Source of the DNA: Entophlyctis helioformis
Taxonomy: Eukaryota; Chytridiomycota; Chytridiomycetes; Chytridiales; Chytriomycetaceae
DNA length: 64,000 nt
Reading direction: 5' to 3'
NCBI GenBank assembly: GCA_025526915.1
Contig: JAHLKH010000099.1
Coordinates: forward strand, 32,143 to 96,142
Each line of letters opens with the position of its first letter. The stretch's first letter is position 1. Shown here in pieces: positions 43,932 to 52,924 of the stretch. The notes under the pieces were generated by a model. The model did not search any database. It worked only from the letters and a program-made list of their open reading frames with translations, and had not been told where the DNA came from. The translations under genes were made by a program, and so were the position numbers.

Positions 43932-46900
43932 ATGTACTCGCGATCAGAGCGAAAGTTTCTGGTGCCCGACAAGGACCATGCCAATCCCAGCCTCGGCCCC
44001 GGATGCTACACGTCCGACGATCCTGTGCTTGTGGCTGGCAAGCTGATCGGCAACGACGGGTGAGTCGCATCTGTCCGTCTGTCTGTCCGTCCGCTCGTCT
44101 GTCTGTCCGCTCGTCTGTCTCTCCAGCTGCCTGCCCTTGTGTGCCGCATCGCATCGTGCCATCGCACCAAGCCGTTTCTGACCGCAACATGGCCGCCCAT
44201 GGCCAAACAAACGATGCCTTTCATACGGACGCCCTTCAAACGCCACAAGATACGCACCGTTTGCATCGCTCACGCCGCGAGTCTCGTACTTTGATGAGCT
44301 CGTTGGCATTGGCCCTGCTCCTGGCGCTTACGACGGCCAGCTTGGCATCGGCGTAACGCACCGCAAGGATCCTGTCACGCTCTTTGGACGATCGCGCACC
44401 GAGCGCTTCAACAAGATTGGCACCGCGACGCCTGGGCCTGGCACCTACCGCATCCCTTCGTCTATCGTCGTCAAGGGCGGCGCAGCCACACAGCACCACA
44501 AGCCGCCGCATGGCACCATCAGCCATTTCTCGCTCACTCAGCAGCCGATCGGCATCGACCATGGCATCATCCCTGCCAACCCGCAAAAGTCATCGTCGCA
44601 CTCGCAGCAGCCTCAGTTGCCGCCAAAAGACACCAGCATGGTGGCATCTGGCGGCGATCCGTCTCTCTCTCCTTTGGTGGGAATGACTGGCGCTGGTGAC
44701 AGTGGGAGCGGTGGTGCGGCCGGAGTGTCCTTGCCGCTTCAGCCAGGAGCGTCGCCGCCAGTGGCCATCGTGTCCATGGGCACGCCGCTCGCACCAACCG
44801 CCACCAACGGCGGAGTTGGGAGTGGTGGTGCAATCGCAGCATCGCATACAGATCCGCCCTATCCGGACACCGCGCTTCTTGCCCAGCAGCCTCTTGCACA
44901 GGCACCGCACGAACAAGCTATCATGCAGACTGGGTTGGTCGAAAGTGGCGCCATACTGGACCTCGAGCCGCACGGGCCAGAGGCAAAGCGACTGTCGCTT
45001 GTGTCGCGAAAAGTTGGGTCGCCAAGCAGCCCCGGCGGCCGTGGCCCGGCGGCATCCAAGCGTACCCATCGTGCTGGCGCTGGGAATCGCAAGTCTCAGG
45101 GCGCTGGCTCTGGAGCAGACGTTGAATCTGCCGGCCAGCACGTGTACAAGATCATGTGGAAGCGAAAGTACATCCCGCCAAGTATCCCTGTTGGACGCTA
45201 CGCGTTTGGCTACCAAGAGAATGTTGGTATGTGGCAATGCAATGCGATGCAATGCAAAGCAGTGACCGACTTGCAGCCACTCATCCGGCCATGGCATAAC
45301 CATCTAGAGGGCGATCTGGTGCCGCGCAAGCCACCAAAGAAGACTGTCGAGGCAAGGGCTGTATCAAACATCGTGTCCGATCGAATGGCTTGGCTGCTGG
45401 ACTGACTTGGCCACTACGCGCATCTGGCAACAACAGGACCAGCCTGCATACCTGACATCCTTTGTGGAGCAAGCCAAGCATGAGGCACGTGGATACCGCT
45501 TCGCCAAGGGCGGCGAGCGGCTCAGCTACAAGGTCAATGAGAGTCCTGGCCCAACAAAGTACAACCCGCTCGCTGGCGACAAGTATCTCATGACACGCAC
45601 AACCGTGCCTGGTCCGGCCGTCATGACGCTCGCACCGTGCAAACGCATCACGGACGAGATTGTCGCCGATTCGGTCAAGAAGGGCATTCCGGGTCCTGGT
45701 GCATATGACCTCAAGGCACCTCTTGCTGAAAAGATTGCCCAACCGCGCAACCGGATCAAGTTTGGAGGTCTGTGTGCAATGATAGTCTGGCTGCTCGTGA
45801 ATGGCCGAGGCGGCTGACGACCGACGGCCGCGCAGGCTCTTCCAACGAGCGTGCATATCTCAATCCCGAGCTGATGAAGACGCCTGGTCCTGGCGCGTAC
45901 TATCCCGAGTTTGCCGATCATCCAAAGGTACGTAGCATCGCTGGCTTGGACCAGCGATCGGCATGCACCACCTGACACTTGCCACGGCCAGCCACACTCG
46001 CACAAGCCACAACCGTTTGGATCGACTACCAAGCGGTTCGACATGACTCAGACACTCAAGCTGGAAAGCGGGCCTGTTGTTGGCACATACGATATCGACG
46101 AAGTACGCCGCGGCCAGCATGCACACCATGCCCGCATTGGATTCGCTAACCGTCGTGTTTTGTTAATAGATGGACAGCATCTTCCGCAGAGTTCAGAACC
46201 GGGCCAACTACATGTCGCTGCGGCCAGCTGCCTTTGGCTCTGTTGCCGATCGGTTCCCGCAGGCCAAGCGAGTAAGAAAAAGCCGCATGTGTCTGTTGCT
46301 ACTTACACAGCCGCGAGCTACATACTGACACGCAACTGATCCTCGCGACAGAGCGTCATTCCGGGTCCAGGTGCATACGATGTCAAGCAAGCCAAGGACG
46401 AGCCAACGCCTGCCAACGAGATCAAAATGTCGCTCAAGGGCCAAGCCGAGAAGCGCAAAGAATACAACAAACTGCAGAAGCTCCTTAGTCGGGGACCAAC
46501 GCAGCTGCTTCTGGGCAACATCCACCTTCCTGCTGCTCAAGTGCATGTGCCCATCTTTGGCACGCAGACTGAGCGATTCTCTGACGCCAACACGGGTAAG
46601 CTGCTCAGCATGCGTGCACTGTTATGGATTGCCGGAGTAGCCTAACACTCGTGCATGCTCGCAGAGCTGCCGCCGCCCGGCGCGTACGACATTGCACAGT
46701 CGTTCCAGGTGATGCGCACCAAGGGCCGCATTGAAAACACAGGCGTCCTTGCAAGCCAGAGCAAGCGCGAGCTCTTTACACGTACGCCACCTCTGAATTC
46801 CCGCGTCACCGTTGGCTCGTACACTGACGTTTGACATGGACAGTCAAGGGCAACGTGCCTGGCCCTGGCGAGTATGAGCCTGTTCTCGACGATCGCAAAG

Positions 46901-47130
46901 AGATTCGTCAAAAGATTGGCGCTTTTCTTACTACGGTAAGCTTTGCGGCAATGCTCACTGGATTGGCGACCACTGGCCTTCTAATCCTTGCATGAATGCA
47001 GGCGCCGCGGTTCCTTGAAAAGTACGAGCGTGTTCCTGGTCCTGGCGCGTACCTGCCGCCCGACTACGAGAACGGCCTTGTGCGCAAAACGTACAACATC
47101 ACGCTCACCGAGTGGGGACAGCAGCAATGA
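43932..47130 (+). CDS. Sperm-tail PG-rich repeat (STPG/SHIPPO-like) flagellar protein
   Basis: Eleven exons (43932-44059, 44250-45226, 45308-45351, 45437-45767, 45836-45927, 45992-46102, 46170-46271, 46352-46595, 46665-46781, 46844-46935, 47002-47130) give 788 residues in phase. It carries repeated PGPGxY motifs: LGPGCYTS, GPAPGAYDG, TPGPGTYRI, ESPGPTKY, IPGPGAYDL, TPGPGAYYP, IPGPGAYDV, PPPGAYDI, VPGPGEYEP and VPGPGAYLP. These are sperm-tail PG-rich repeats, found in axonemal and microtubule inner proteins of flagellated eukaryotes. A disordered insert of about 250 residues lies between repeats 3 and 4. Exon 3 seems to end at a GC donor (GCAAGG at 45352); a GT donor at 45361 would add three residues. 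Confidence 0.92.
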
Positions 47131-47234
47131 GCTAAATGCGGTGCTCTTTATCTTGTGTATGTGGTGTGTGTTTTTAGCGCGCCTGATTGTCCATGCCATG
47201 AAAAATGTTGTTTGTCCCATTTCAACGTATCAGC

Positions 47235-50174
47235 ATGAAGTCCCATTCAAGCCGCGGTGCTAGTGGTATTGAGCTCACGCCTCAGAGCCGCAGTCATTGC
47301 GCTAGCGGCAGCAACATGATGGACGTGTCAGTGCCATCAGCGACATCGCCGTCAAAGCGCATCTCGCCACACGACCGCTCGTCGGCATGGCCAGCGGCAG
47401 CGGCAGCGACAGCGGCACACAACACACACGGCCGACCATCGTCGAGTGGTATAAGCGCATCAACTGCAACTGCTGTCGCCTCTGCCGCGATGGCAGCGGC
47501 AGCGGCTGTTCGTCTTGGGCACACTCCGCACAAGGCACCGTCGTCGCGGCTGCTGGCAGATACTGATCTCGACACATCGCTCGAACTTCCACTGACGTCG
47601 TACCTTCCCACGTCGCCAACCAAGTACGGTAGCCACGCGAGTCAGCACTACGCCCAGCACACGAACTACCACCAAGTCGCGTCGCAGCTCTTTGGACAAA
47701 CGAGCCTTGACGACGCGTCGTCGTACGGCCACAACGCGACCAACGGCATCATGATGTCGTCCCTGGCGTCTTACAATAGCCACAGGCCGAGCAAGAGCCA
47801 CTCGCTCCACTACTTCCCAACCGACTCTGCGCCTGCCAATTCTGCTGCGCCAAGCGGAGAGCCTCACACGACTCCGCCTCGCTCATCCGCTGGCCATGTT
47901 GCCTGCTCGCCGTCAACACCTTCCGGCCAAGGCCAGTCCGTGGCGTCGCTTCTTCGCCGATTCAACACGGAGCACTCGCGTCCATCGTCCATGCATGCAG
48001 CGCAGCATCACCAAATGGACTGGGGCAAGGCTTCAGCCATTGGTGGCAGCGGCAATGGCAGCAGCACGGCCCTCTCGACCGGTGGGACTGGCGCCGTTGC
48101 CGGCGAGCTGCCTGAGCTCAGTGACTGCCAGCGTGCTCAGCTGACCAGGTCGCCCAAGAGCACATCAAGCCCAGCCATGGACAGATACGGCCACGAGCTT
48201 GATCCACAAGCCAGTTGCACACTGAATGCTCTGGATTCCGCAGTGGATGCTGCAGACCAGCAAAACACATCCAATGGCTCACCTGCATGGCTGGCAAACA
48301 TCGAAGAGCGTCTCGGCGATCTGACGTCCCAGCTGACCGATCTCTCGCTCATGGACGCAACTGGCTTTGAGCGACTGCATGTCCAGCAGAACCACGCCCT
48401 TGGTGCGTTGAAGCAGCTGTCCGCCTCGGGCAAGGAAGATACAGGCGATATCAAGAAGCATTTGGACAAGCTGCTCATTGCTGTCGATCAGGCACGTGAG
48501 GAAACGGCGGCCAAGCTCGCTCAGGTGCTCGAAACCCAAAAAGAGGCAGCCAAGGCGGCAGTGTCGCAGCAGACAGATGCCGATCGCTCTGCCAAACCCA
48601 TCGGCGGTCCTAGCCCGGCATGGCCCAACGAGCTTCTTTGCGACATGGCCGCGATAAAGGCGTCTCTTGAGCGACTTTTACAGCAGCAGAGCGATGATGC
48701 GTCTCAAAAGACAATGGCGGCGTCTGTCCACGACTCGCACGCGTCTCTCGCCAAGTCACTTGAGGATCTGTCGACGCGCATGTCGGCCATGCAATCCGCG
48801 CTGCAGTCCAGTGCATCTCTCCATTCTGGCAAGGCGCCGACCATCTGCCACGACACGCACGCAGCATCTTCACCGACACCAGGCGGATATGCAAGCTACA
48901 GCAACCACATGAGTGGGAGGGGAGCAGGCGAGCAGATGATCGACCGCCCAACCAAGAACCTCATGGTGTCCATGAACGAGAAGCTGATCCAGCTGTCCAA
49001 GCTGTACGAGCACATGCAGCAAAGCCTGCTATCGCGCATGTCGACCCTTGAGGAGCGGCTTGTGCGATCGCAGACGTCTATGCAGTCGGAGCAAATTGGT
49101 GCGCACGGCATCGGCACTCGGCTCGAAAAGCTTGTCGTGGAAGTCCGCAGCGATCTGACAACTGTCAATGACCGCGTCGCTAAGCTCGGACGCGAACAGA
49201 CGTCGTTTTCGGCATCTACCACGGGATCGCTCGGCCGTCTACTGAGCGCCATGGACACGCTCATTGACGGCCATCACAGCACAGTCACCTCGGACGACGA
49301 TCGTGGAAGCACGAGCAGCGGCGTGTCGAGTGCGGCCACACAGCTGAATGCCGCGAGTGTGGTTGAGGGACTGGCGCAGATCCGTCATGTCATGACCAAG
49401 GAGAGCGAGAATACGAGCGCGCGGATGAGCCAGCTGCTCAACATGTACGGCATCCTGCAAGAGGCACACGCGCAGTTGGCGAGCAAGGTCGGCGACCAGG
49501 TGTCGCGAGAGTGCGCTGTTGCAGCTGCCACGCAGGCCGACCACGTGTCGCTGCGGCAAGTCGTGGGCGAGGTGCGAGACTCGATCCGCAAGCTGGACGC
49601 GCGGCTTGACACGGTCGTCCAGGCTCTTGACCAGCAGCGTCCTTTGCCTGCTGGCTCAGCCCATGGCGGATCGTCGGCACTCGGCAACGGCAGCAGTTCT
49701 GTCGGCGCGAATGGAAAGCTGCTTGAATCCATCCACTCGACGCTGGTCAACTACCTACCGCTGGATCTGGAGCAGAAACTGGCGTCCATTGACGCGGCTG
49801 TGCGCGACATGCGATCCGTGTCATCCTCGAGCAGCCAGGCGGGCGGATGGAGCCAACCGCCCAGCGCAAGTGCAGGAGGATACGGCACAAACCAGCAGCA
49901 GCAGCAACTGCTTATCCAGTGGCAGCAGGATATCATGGCACACAACCACCGCATTCTCGAGACGCTCGACTCGATCCAGCACTCTGTTGGGCAGCTGCAG
50001 CGATCGTCGCCATCGTCGTCGTCGTCTGCGTCTGCGTTTTCTGCAGGAGCCAGCGGCAGGGCTGGGCAGATTGTCTCGCTCGACTCGGACCCCGAGATCA
50101 AGACGCTTCTGCGCGAGCTGAAGGCCATCGCACTGCAGGCGGCCGCCAACCAATCGTCGGCTCTTCGAAAATGA
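47235..50174 (+). CDS. Coiled-coil protein of unknown function
   Basis: A single exon of 979 residues from ATG 47235 (MKSHSSRGASGIELTP); an in-frame ATG at 47205 is possible. The first 330 residues are Ser/Ala/His-rich and disordered. From about residue 350 on there are long heptad-like helices: IEERLGDLTSQLTDLSLM, KKHLDKLLIAVDQAREETAA, MNEKLIQLSKLYEHMQQSLL, and near the end IQWQQDIMAHNHRILETLDS. No known domain is recognised. It follows the STPG gene by 104 bp on the same strand and lies near a CEP78-like gene, so a role in the flagellar or centrosomal apparatus is a guess from context only. Confidence 0.85.
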   Translation: MKSHSSRGASGIELTPQSRSHCASGSNMMDVSVPSATSPSKRISPHDRSSAWPAAAAATAAHNTHGRPSSSGISASTATAVASAAMAAAAAVRLGHTPHKAPSSRLLADTDLDTSLELPLTSYLPTSPTKYGSHASQHYAQHTNYHQVASQLFGQTSLDDASSYGHNATNGIMMSSLASYNSHRPSKSHSLHYFPTDSAPANSAAPSGEPHTTPPRSSAGHVACSPSTPSGQGQSVASLLRRFNTEHSRPSSMHAAQHHQMDWGKASAIGGSGNGSSTALSTGGTGAVAGELPELSDCQRAQLTRSPKSTSSPAMDRYGHELDPQASCTLNALDSAVDAADQQNTSNGSPAWLANIEERLGDLTSQLTDLSLMDATGFERLHVQQNHALGALKQLSASGKEDTGDIKKHLDKLLIAVDQAREETAAKLAQVLETQKEAAKAAVSQQTDADRSAKPIGGPSPAWPNELLCDMAAIKASLERLLQQQSDDASQKTMAASVHDSHASLAKSLEDLSTRMSAMQSALQSSASLHSGKAPTICHDTHAASSPTPGGYASYSNHMSGRGAGEQMIDRPTKNLMVSMNEKLIQLSKLYEHMQQSLLSRMSTLEERLVRSQTSMQSEQIGAHGIGTRLEKLVVEVRSDLTTVNDRVAKLGREQTSFSASTTGSLGRLLSAMDTLIDGHHSTVTSDDDRGSTSSGVSSAATQLNAASVVEGLAQIRHVMTKESENTSARMSQLLNMYGILQEAHAQLASKVGDQVSRECAVAAATQADHVSLRQVVGEVRDSIRKLDARLDTVVQALDQQRPLPAGSAHGGSSALGNGSSSVGANGKLLESIHSTLVNYLPLDLEQKLASIDAAVRDMRSVSSSSSQAGGWSQPPSASAGGYGTNQQQQQLLIQWQQDIMAHNHRILETLDSIQHSVGQLQRSSPSSSSSASAFSAGASGRAGQIVSLDSDPEIKTLLRELKAIALQAAANQSSALRK

Positions 50175-50544
50175 CGACTTTGCCTCATCTACCCCTTAAG
50201 TCAGCTCGCAGGTCCGTCGTGCCTGCCCGCCACAGCCCCCTCCCCAGCCCACTTCCCCTCCGTGCTCTCCATCTGCTGCCCAATGGGTCTCCAGCGGGCC
50301 TTGCCCTCTGCCGCTGCTGCCCGCCCCATGAATGAAGACCAGCAATCCCGTCTTGAGTCGGCCGCCAGCGCTTGCCTCTGTCGTTGGCTTGGCAATCAGC
50401 ACAGCAGCACTGCCGACGATGCTCTCGTCATACTGCCTGCCTCGGCTGCCACCACATGCTTCCGTCCACTGCTGATCCTGCCGCTCCTTTCACACATGGC
50501 AAGCCTGTCTTTGTCCGTCTGCCACTGACACTCGATATCGTGCC
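50175..50544. other. Intergenic, no gene recognised
   Basis: Pyrimidine-rich and C-rich on the plus strand; holds the 3' end of the coiled-coil gene and the promoter of the FAM210-like gene. Confidence 0.5.
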
Positions 50545-50613
50545 ATGCAGGCTTTCATCTATCGCCGCTTGCATACCACTGCCCTCATACCACGGCTCTC
50601 ACATCACCCGTGA
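50545..50613 (+). other. Upstream ORF or out-of-frame mitochondrial presequence
   Basis: ATG 50545 opens 22 codons, MQAFIYRRLHTTALIPRLSH then HP and TGA, rich in Arg/His and hydrophobic residues and free of acidic ones, like a mitochondrial targeting peptide. It is offset by one base from the FAM210-like ORF that starts at 50627. Either a uORF or a presequence separated by a one-base error. Confidence 0.45.
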
Positions 50614-50626
50614 ATATCGGACCAAG

Positions 50627-51091
50627 ATGTCCATTTGGAGCGATGTTCAGACACTGTCGGCCAAGTACGGCGCCGCCTTCTTTGTGGTCGTCCAAGGCCT
50701 CGGCTGGATCACCTACTTTATGATCTACTTCTCGCTGGTCTTCTTTGATATTGACGTGGCGTCGTACGTCCGCTACTACAACCTCGGCGCGAGTCTCGAG
50801 GCTCTTGCCGAGCAGGGCGGCGTGGCTGCCCTCTCGTTTGCCCTCAACCGCTTCCTGACGCCCGTCCGTCTCGCAATAGCCGTCCCTCTTATGCCCATCA
50901 TGGCGCCGGCCATCAATGCACGTCTGGCCCCGATTGTGCGTGCACTTGGATTCACGCCTGCTCCCGAGGTCGCCGCGACTGCTGCTCCCGCTGCTCCTGC
51001 TGCTTCGTCTGCCAAGACTGCCAAGACGGTGCCCGTGTCGTGGTCGGCAGATGTCCCTGCTGCTGCCGCAGGCTCCAAGAAGAAGGACTAG
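50627..51091 (+). CDS. FAM210 / DUF1279 mitochondrial membrane protein
   Basis: 154 residues from ATG 50627 (MSIWSDVQTLSAKYGAAFFV). The DUF1279 pattern is complete: KYGAAFFVVVQGLGWITYFM (first membrane segment), YYNLGASLEALAEQGGVAAL, then FALNRFLTPVRLAIAVPLMP (PxR motif and second hydrophobic segment). An Ala/Pro tail ends in basic GSKKKD. FAM210 proteins sit in mitochondrial membranes and are linked to mitochondrial translation and organisation. The ORF as given lacks a presequence; a good candidate lies 14 bp upstream in another frame (50545-50613). Start choice is therefore uncertain, the domain is not. Confidence 0.85.
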   Translation: MSIWSDVQTLSAKYGAAFFVVVQGLGWITYFMIYFSLVFFDIDVASYVRYYNLGASLEALAEQGGVAALSFALNRFLTPVRLAIAVPLMPIMAPAINARLAPIVRALGFTPAPEVAATAAPAAPAASSAKTAKTVPVSWSADVPAAAAGSKKKD

Positions 51092-51298
51092 AAGCGAGCT
51101 GTGCTGGAGTGTTTGCCGATTCCTTGCAGCAGAAGACTCGCTGATCAACGGCCCGCTTGGGATGGCGATCCTCGGCGTCTCGCTTGTTCCACGACCGGCC
51201 TCTGCTGTAACGCTCAACCCCGGCTTGTCACAATAAATGCGAGTTGTCCTTACAGACGTCTTCCCGACCACCATCAACTCGCGTCGTTGAACGAGACC
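51092..51298. other. Short intergenic stretch with poly(A) signal
   Basis: Contains AATAAA at about 51232-51237 after the FAM210-like gene; no further gene. Confidence 0.5.
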
Positions 51299-51732
51299 AT
51301 GCCAAAGGTGCTCAGGTTTCTGTTCCACGCACCAGACCCAGACGCTGCCTTTCGCAGTGCGCTGGCTGCCCGCATCCTCAAGGGCAGCATGCGCAAGCGC
51401 ATCCATGACGAGGCCCAGGCGCAGGCCGAAGCCGCCCAGGCGTCTGCCGACGGTGAGCGGTCTTGCTGACGCTTGTCCACACGTTCATGCTCGGGCTGAC
51501 CGGCTCGGCTTGCATGGGCCAGGGCTCAAGACAGCCGACGACCAGCTGCAGAAAGAGAACGCCGGGCAGGGGCAGACGCAGCAGACGCAGCAGGCAGACT
51601 CTGGCATGGCCAGCGACAACGCTCTAGCGGATGCTGCTGCCGCTGGCTCAAAGCTCGACGGTGCCGCTGGCAACGCCGTCGAGGCGTCAGCAGCCGGCGG
51701 AGGGCCTGATGGCCACTCGCAGCCTGCAACAA

Positions 51733-51767
<35 letters not shown>

Positions 51768-52506
51768 GCAGCAGTGGCAACAACGGCAGCAGGCGCAGGC
51801 GCAGGAGCAGGAGCGGGATCCAGCTCTGGCCCAATGACCGAGGCTGAGCTGCTCAAGAAGCTCGAGGACCTGCGTGCCGAGAAACGCAAGATCTTTGCGC
51901 TCGTTGCCCTCAACATGAAGCGCAAGAGCGAGCGGGCCAAGGCCAAGGAGACCGCCAAGGCTGCGGCATCTGCATCTGCATCTGCATCTGCATCTGCATC
52001 TGCATCTGCTGCCGCCTCTGTAGCCGCTTCTGCCGCTGGCGGCAGTAGCATCGCCTTGGGTGCCTCGAGTCTGATGGCTGGATCAATGCCCATGTCTGCC
52101 AGTCAAGGCAAGGATGGATGGATGGCGCAGATCTGCCTATCATTGTGGCATGTTCGACTGACAGCCTTTGCCGTGTGACAGATACGGGACTGCTCGGATC
52201 GAGCCTGGACTCGGGCATGATGGGCAGCAGCACGTCCAGCTTACTCATGGACATTTCGCCACTTCGCCACGACATGGGACCCATGGGACCCATGGGCAAC
52301 ATCAATGCCACCAACTTGAGCGGCATACCTGCAATGGGAATGGCTGCCAATGGCATGAATATGGGCAATAATCTGGCTAGCGGCAATGCCATGAATGCTG
52401 GCTACCGACGGCAAGATGCATGGCCGTCGCCAACGCAGGCACGGTATGGCCATTTGCGCGGAAGGCCGCACATGTATCCATCGTCACGGTACGAAGGCGA
52501 TGAGTC

Positions 52507-52541
<35 letters not shown>

Positions 52542-52771
52542 GTATGCCCATGCCCTCTTCTCCTGTAAGCATTCGGCGTGTCCTTCCATGGCCAGATCTG
52601 ACTTGGTGAACTGACCGTCATTCTGGCATCGGACGCGCACAGAGACTGCGAGGATCGTTCCGGTATGCGGCGTATGGACGGCCAGGACGGCCAGGCGACG
52701 CTTGGCCGCAAGGTGGCCGGATACCTGGCCCGCAACAGCAGCAACTGCAACAACAACAACAACAACAACAA

Positions 52772-52806
<35 letters not shown>

Positions 52807-52876
52807 GCAGCCATACGAGGGCAGGTTCCTCAATGGCCCGCATTATGGGAAGCCCAGACACGACAATAATTCATAA
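51299..52876 (+). CDS. Ala/Gln-rich protein of unknown function with short coiled coil
   Basis: Exons 51299-51452, 51523-52107, 52182-52564 and 52643-52876 give 451 residues in phase. The start is MPKVLRFLFHAPDPDAAF. A conserved-looking amphipathic helix, MTEAELLKKLEDLRAEKRKI then FALVALNMKRKSERAKAKE, sits in otherwise low-complexity sequence: polyAla, (SA)n, Met/Gly-rich (GPMGPMGNINATN), a CAG-encoded polyQ and a second CAA/CAG polyQ of about 20 residues in exon 4. Exon 2 appears to end at a non-canonical GC donor (GCAAGG at 52108). The composition suggests a nuclear or RNA-related regulator, but I do not recognise the family. Its stop is 48 bp from the convergent CEP78-like gene. Confidence 0.75.
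52738..52811. repeat. CAA/CAG tract encoding polyglutamine
   Basis: Mixed CAA, CAG and CTG triplets in exon 4 of the preceding gene; read in the gene frame they give about 23 mostly consecutive Gln. Interruption by CAA should make the tract fairly stable. Confidence 0.85.
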
Positions 52877-52924
52877 ACCACTATTCCCAGTACGCAGCCG
52901 TCGGCTCTTCCTTCTTCTTTATTC

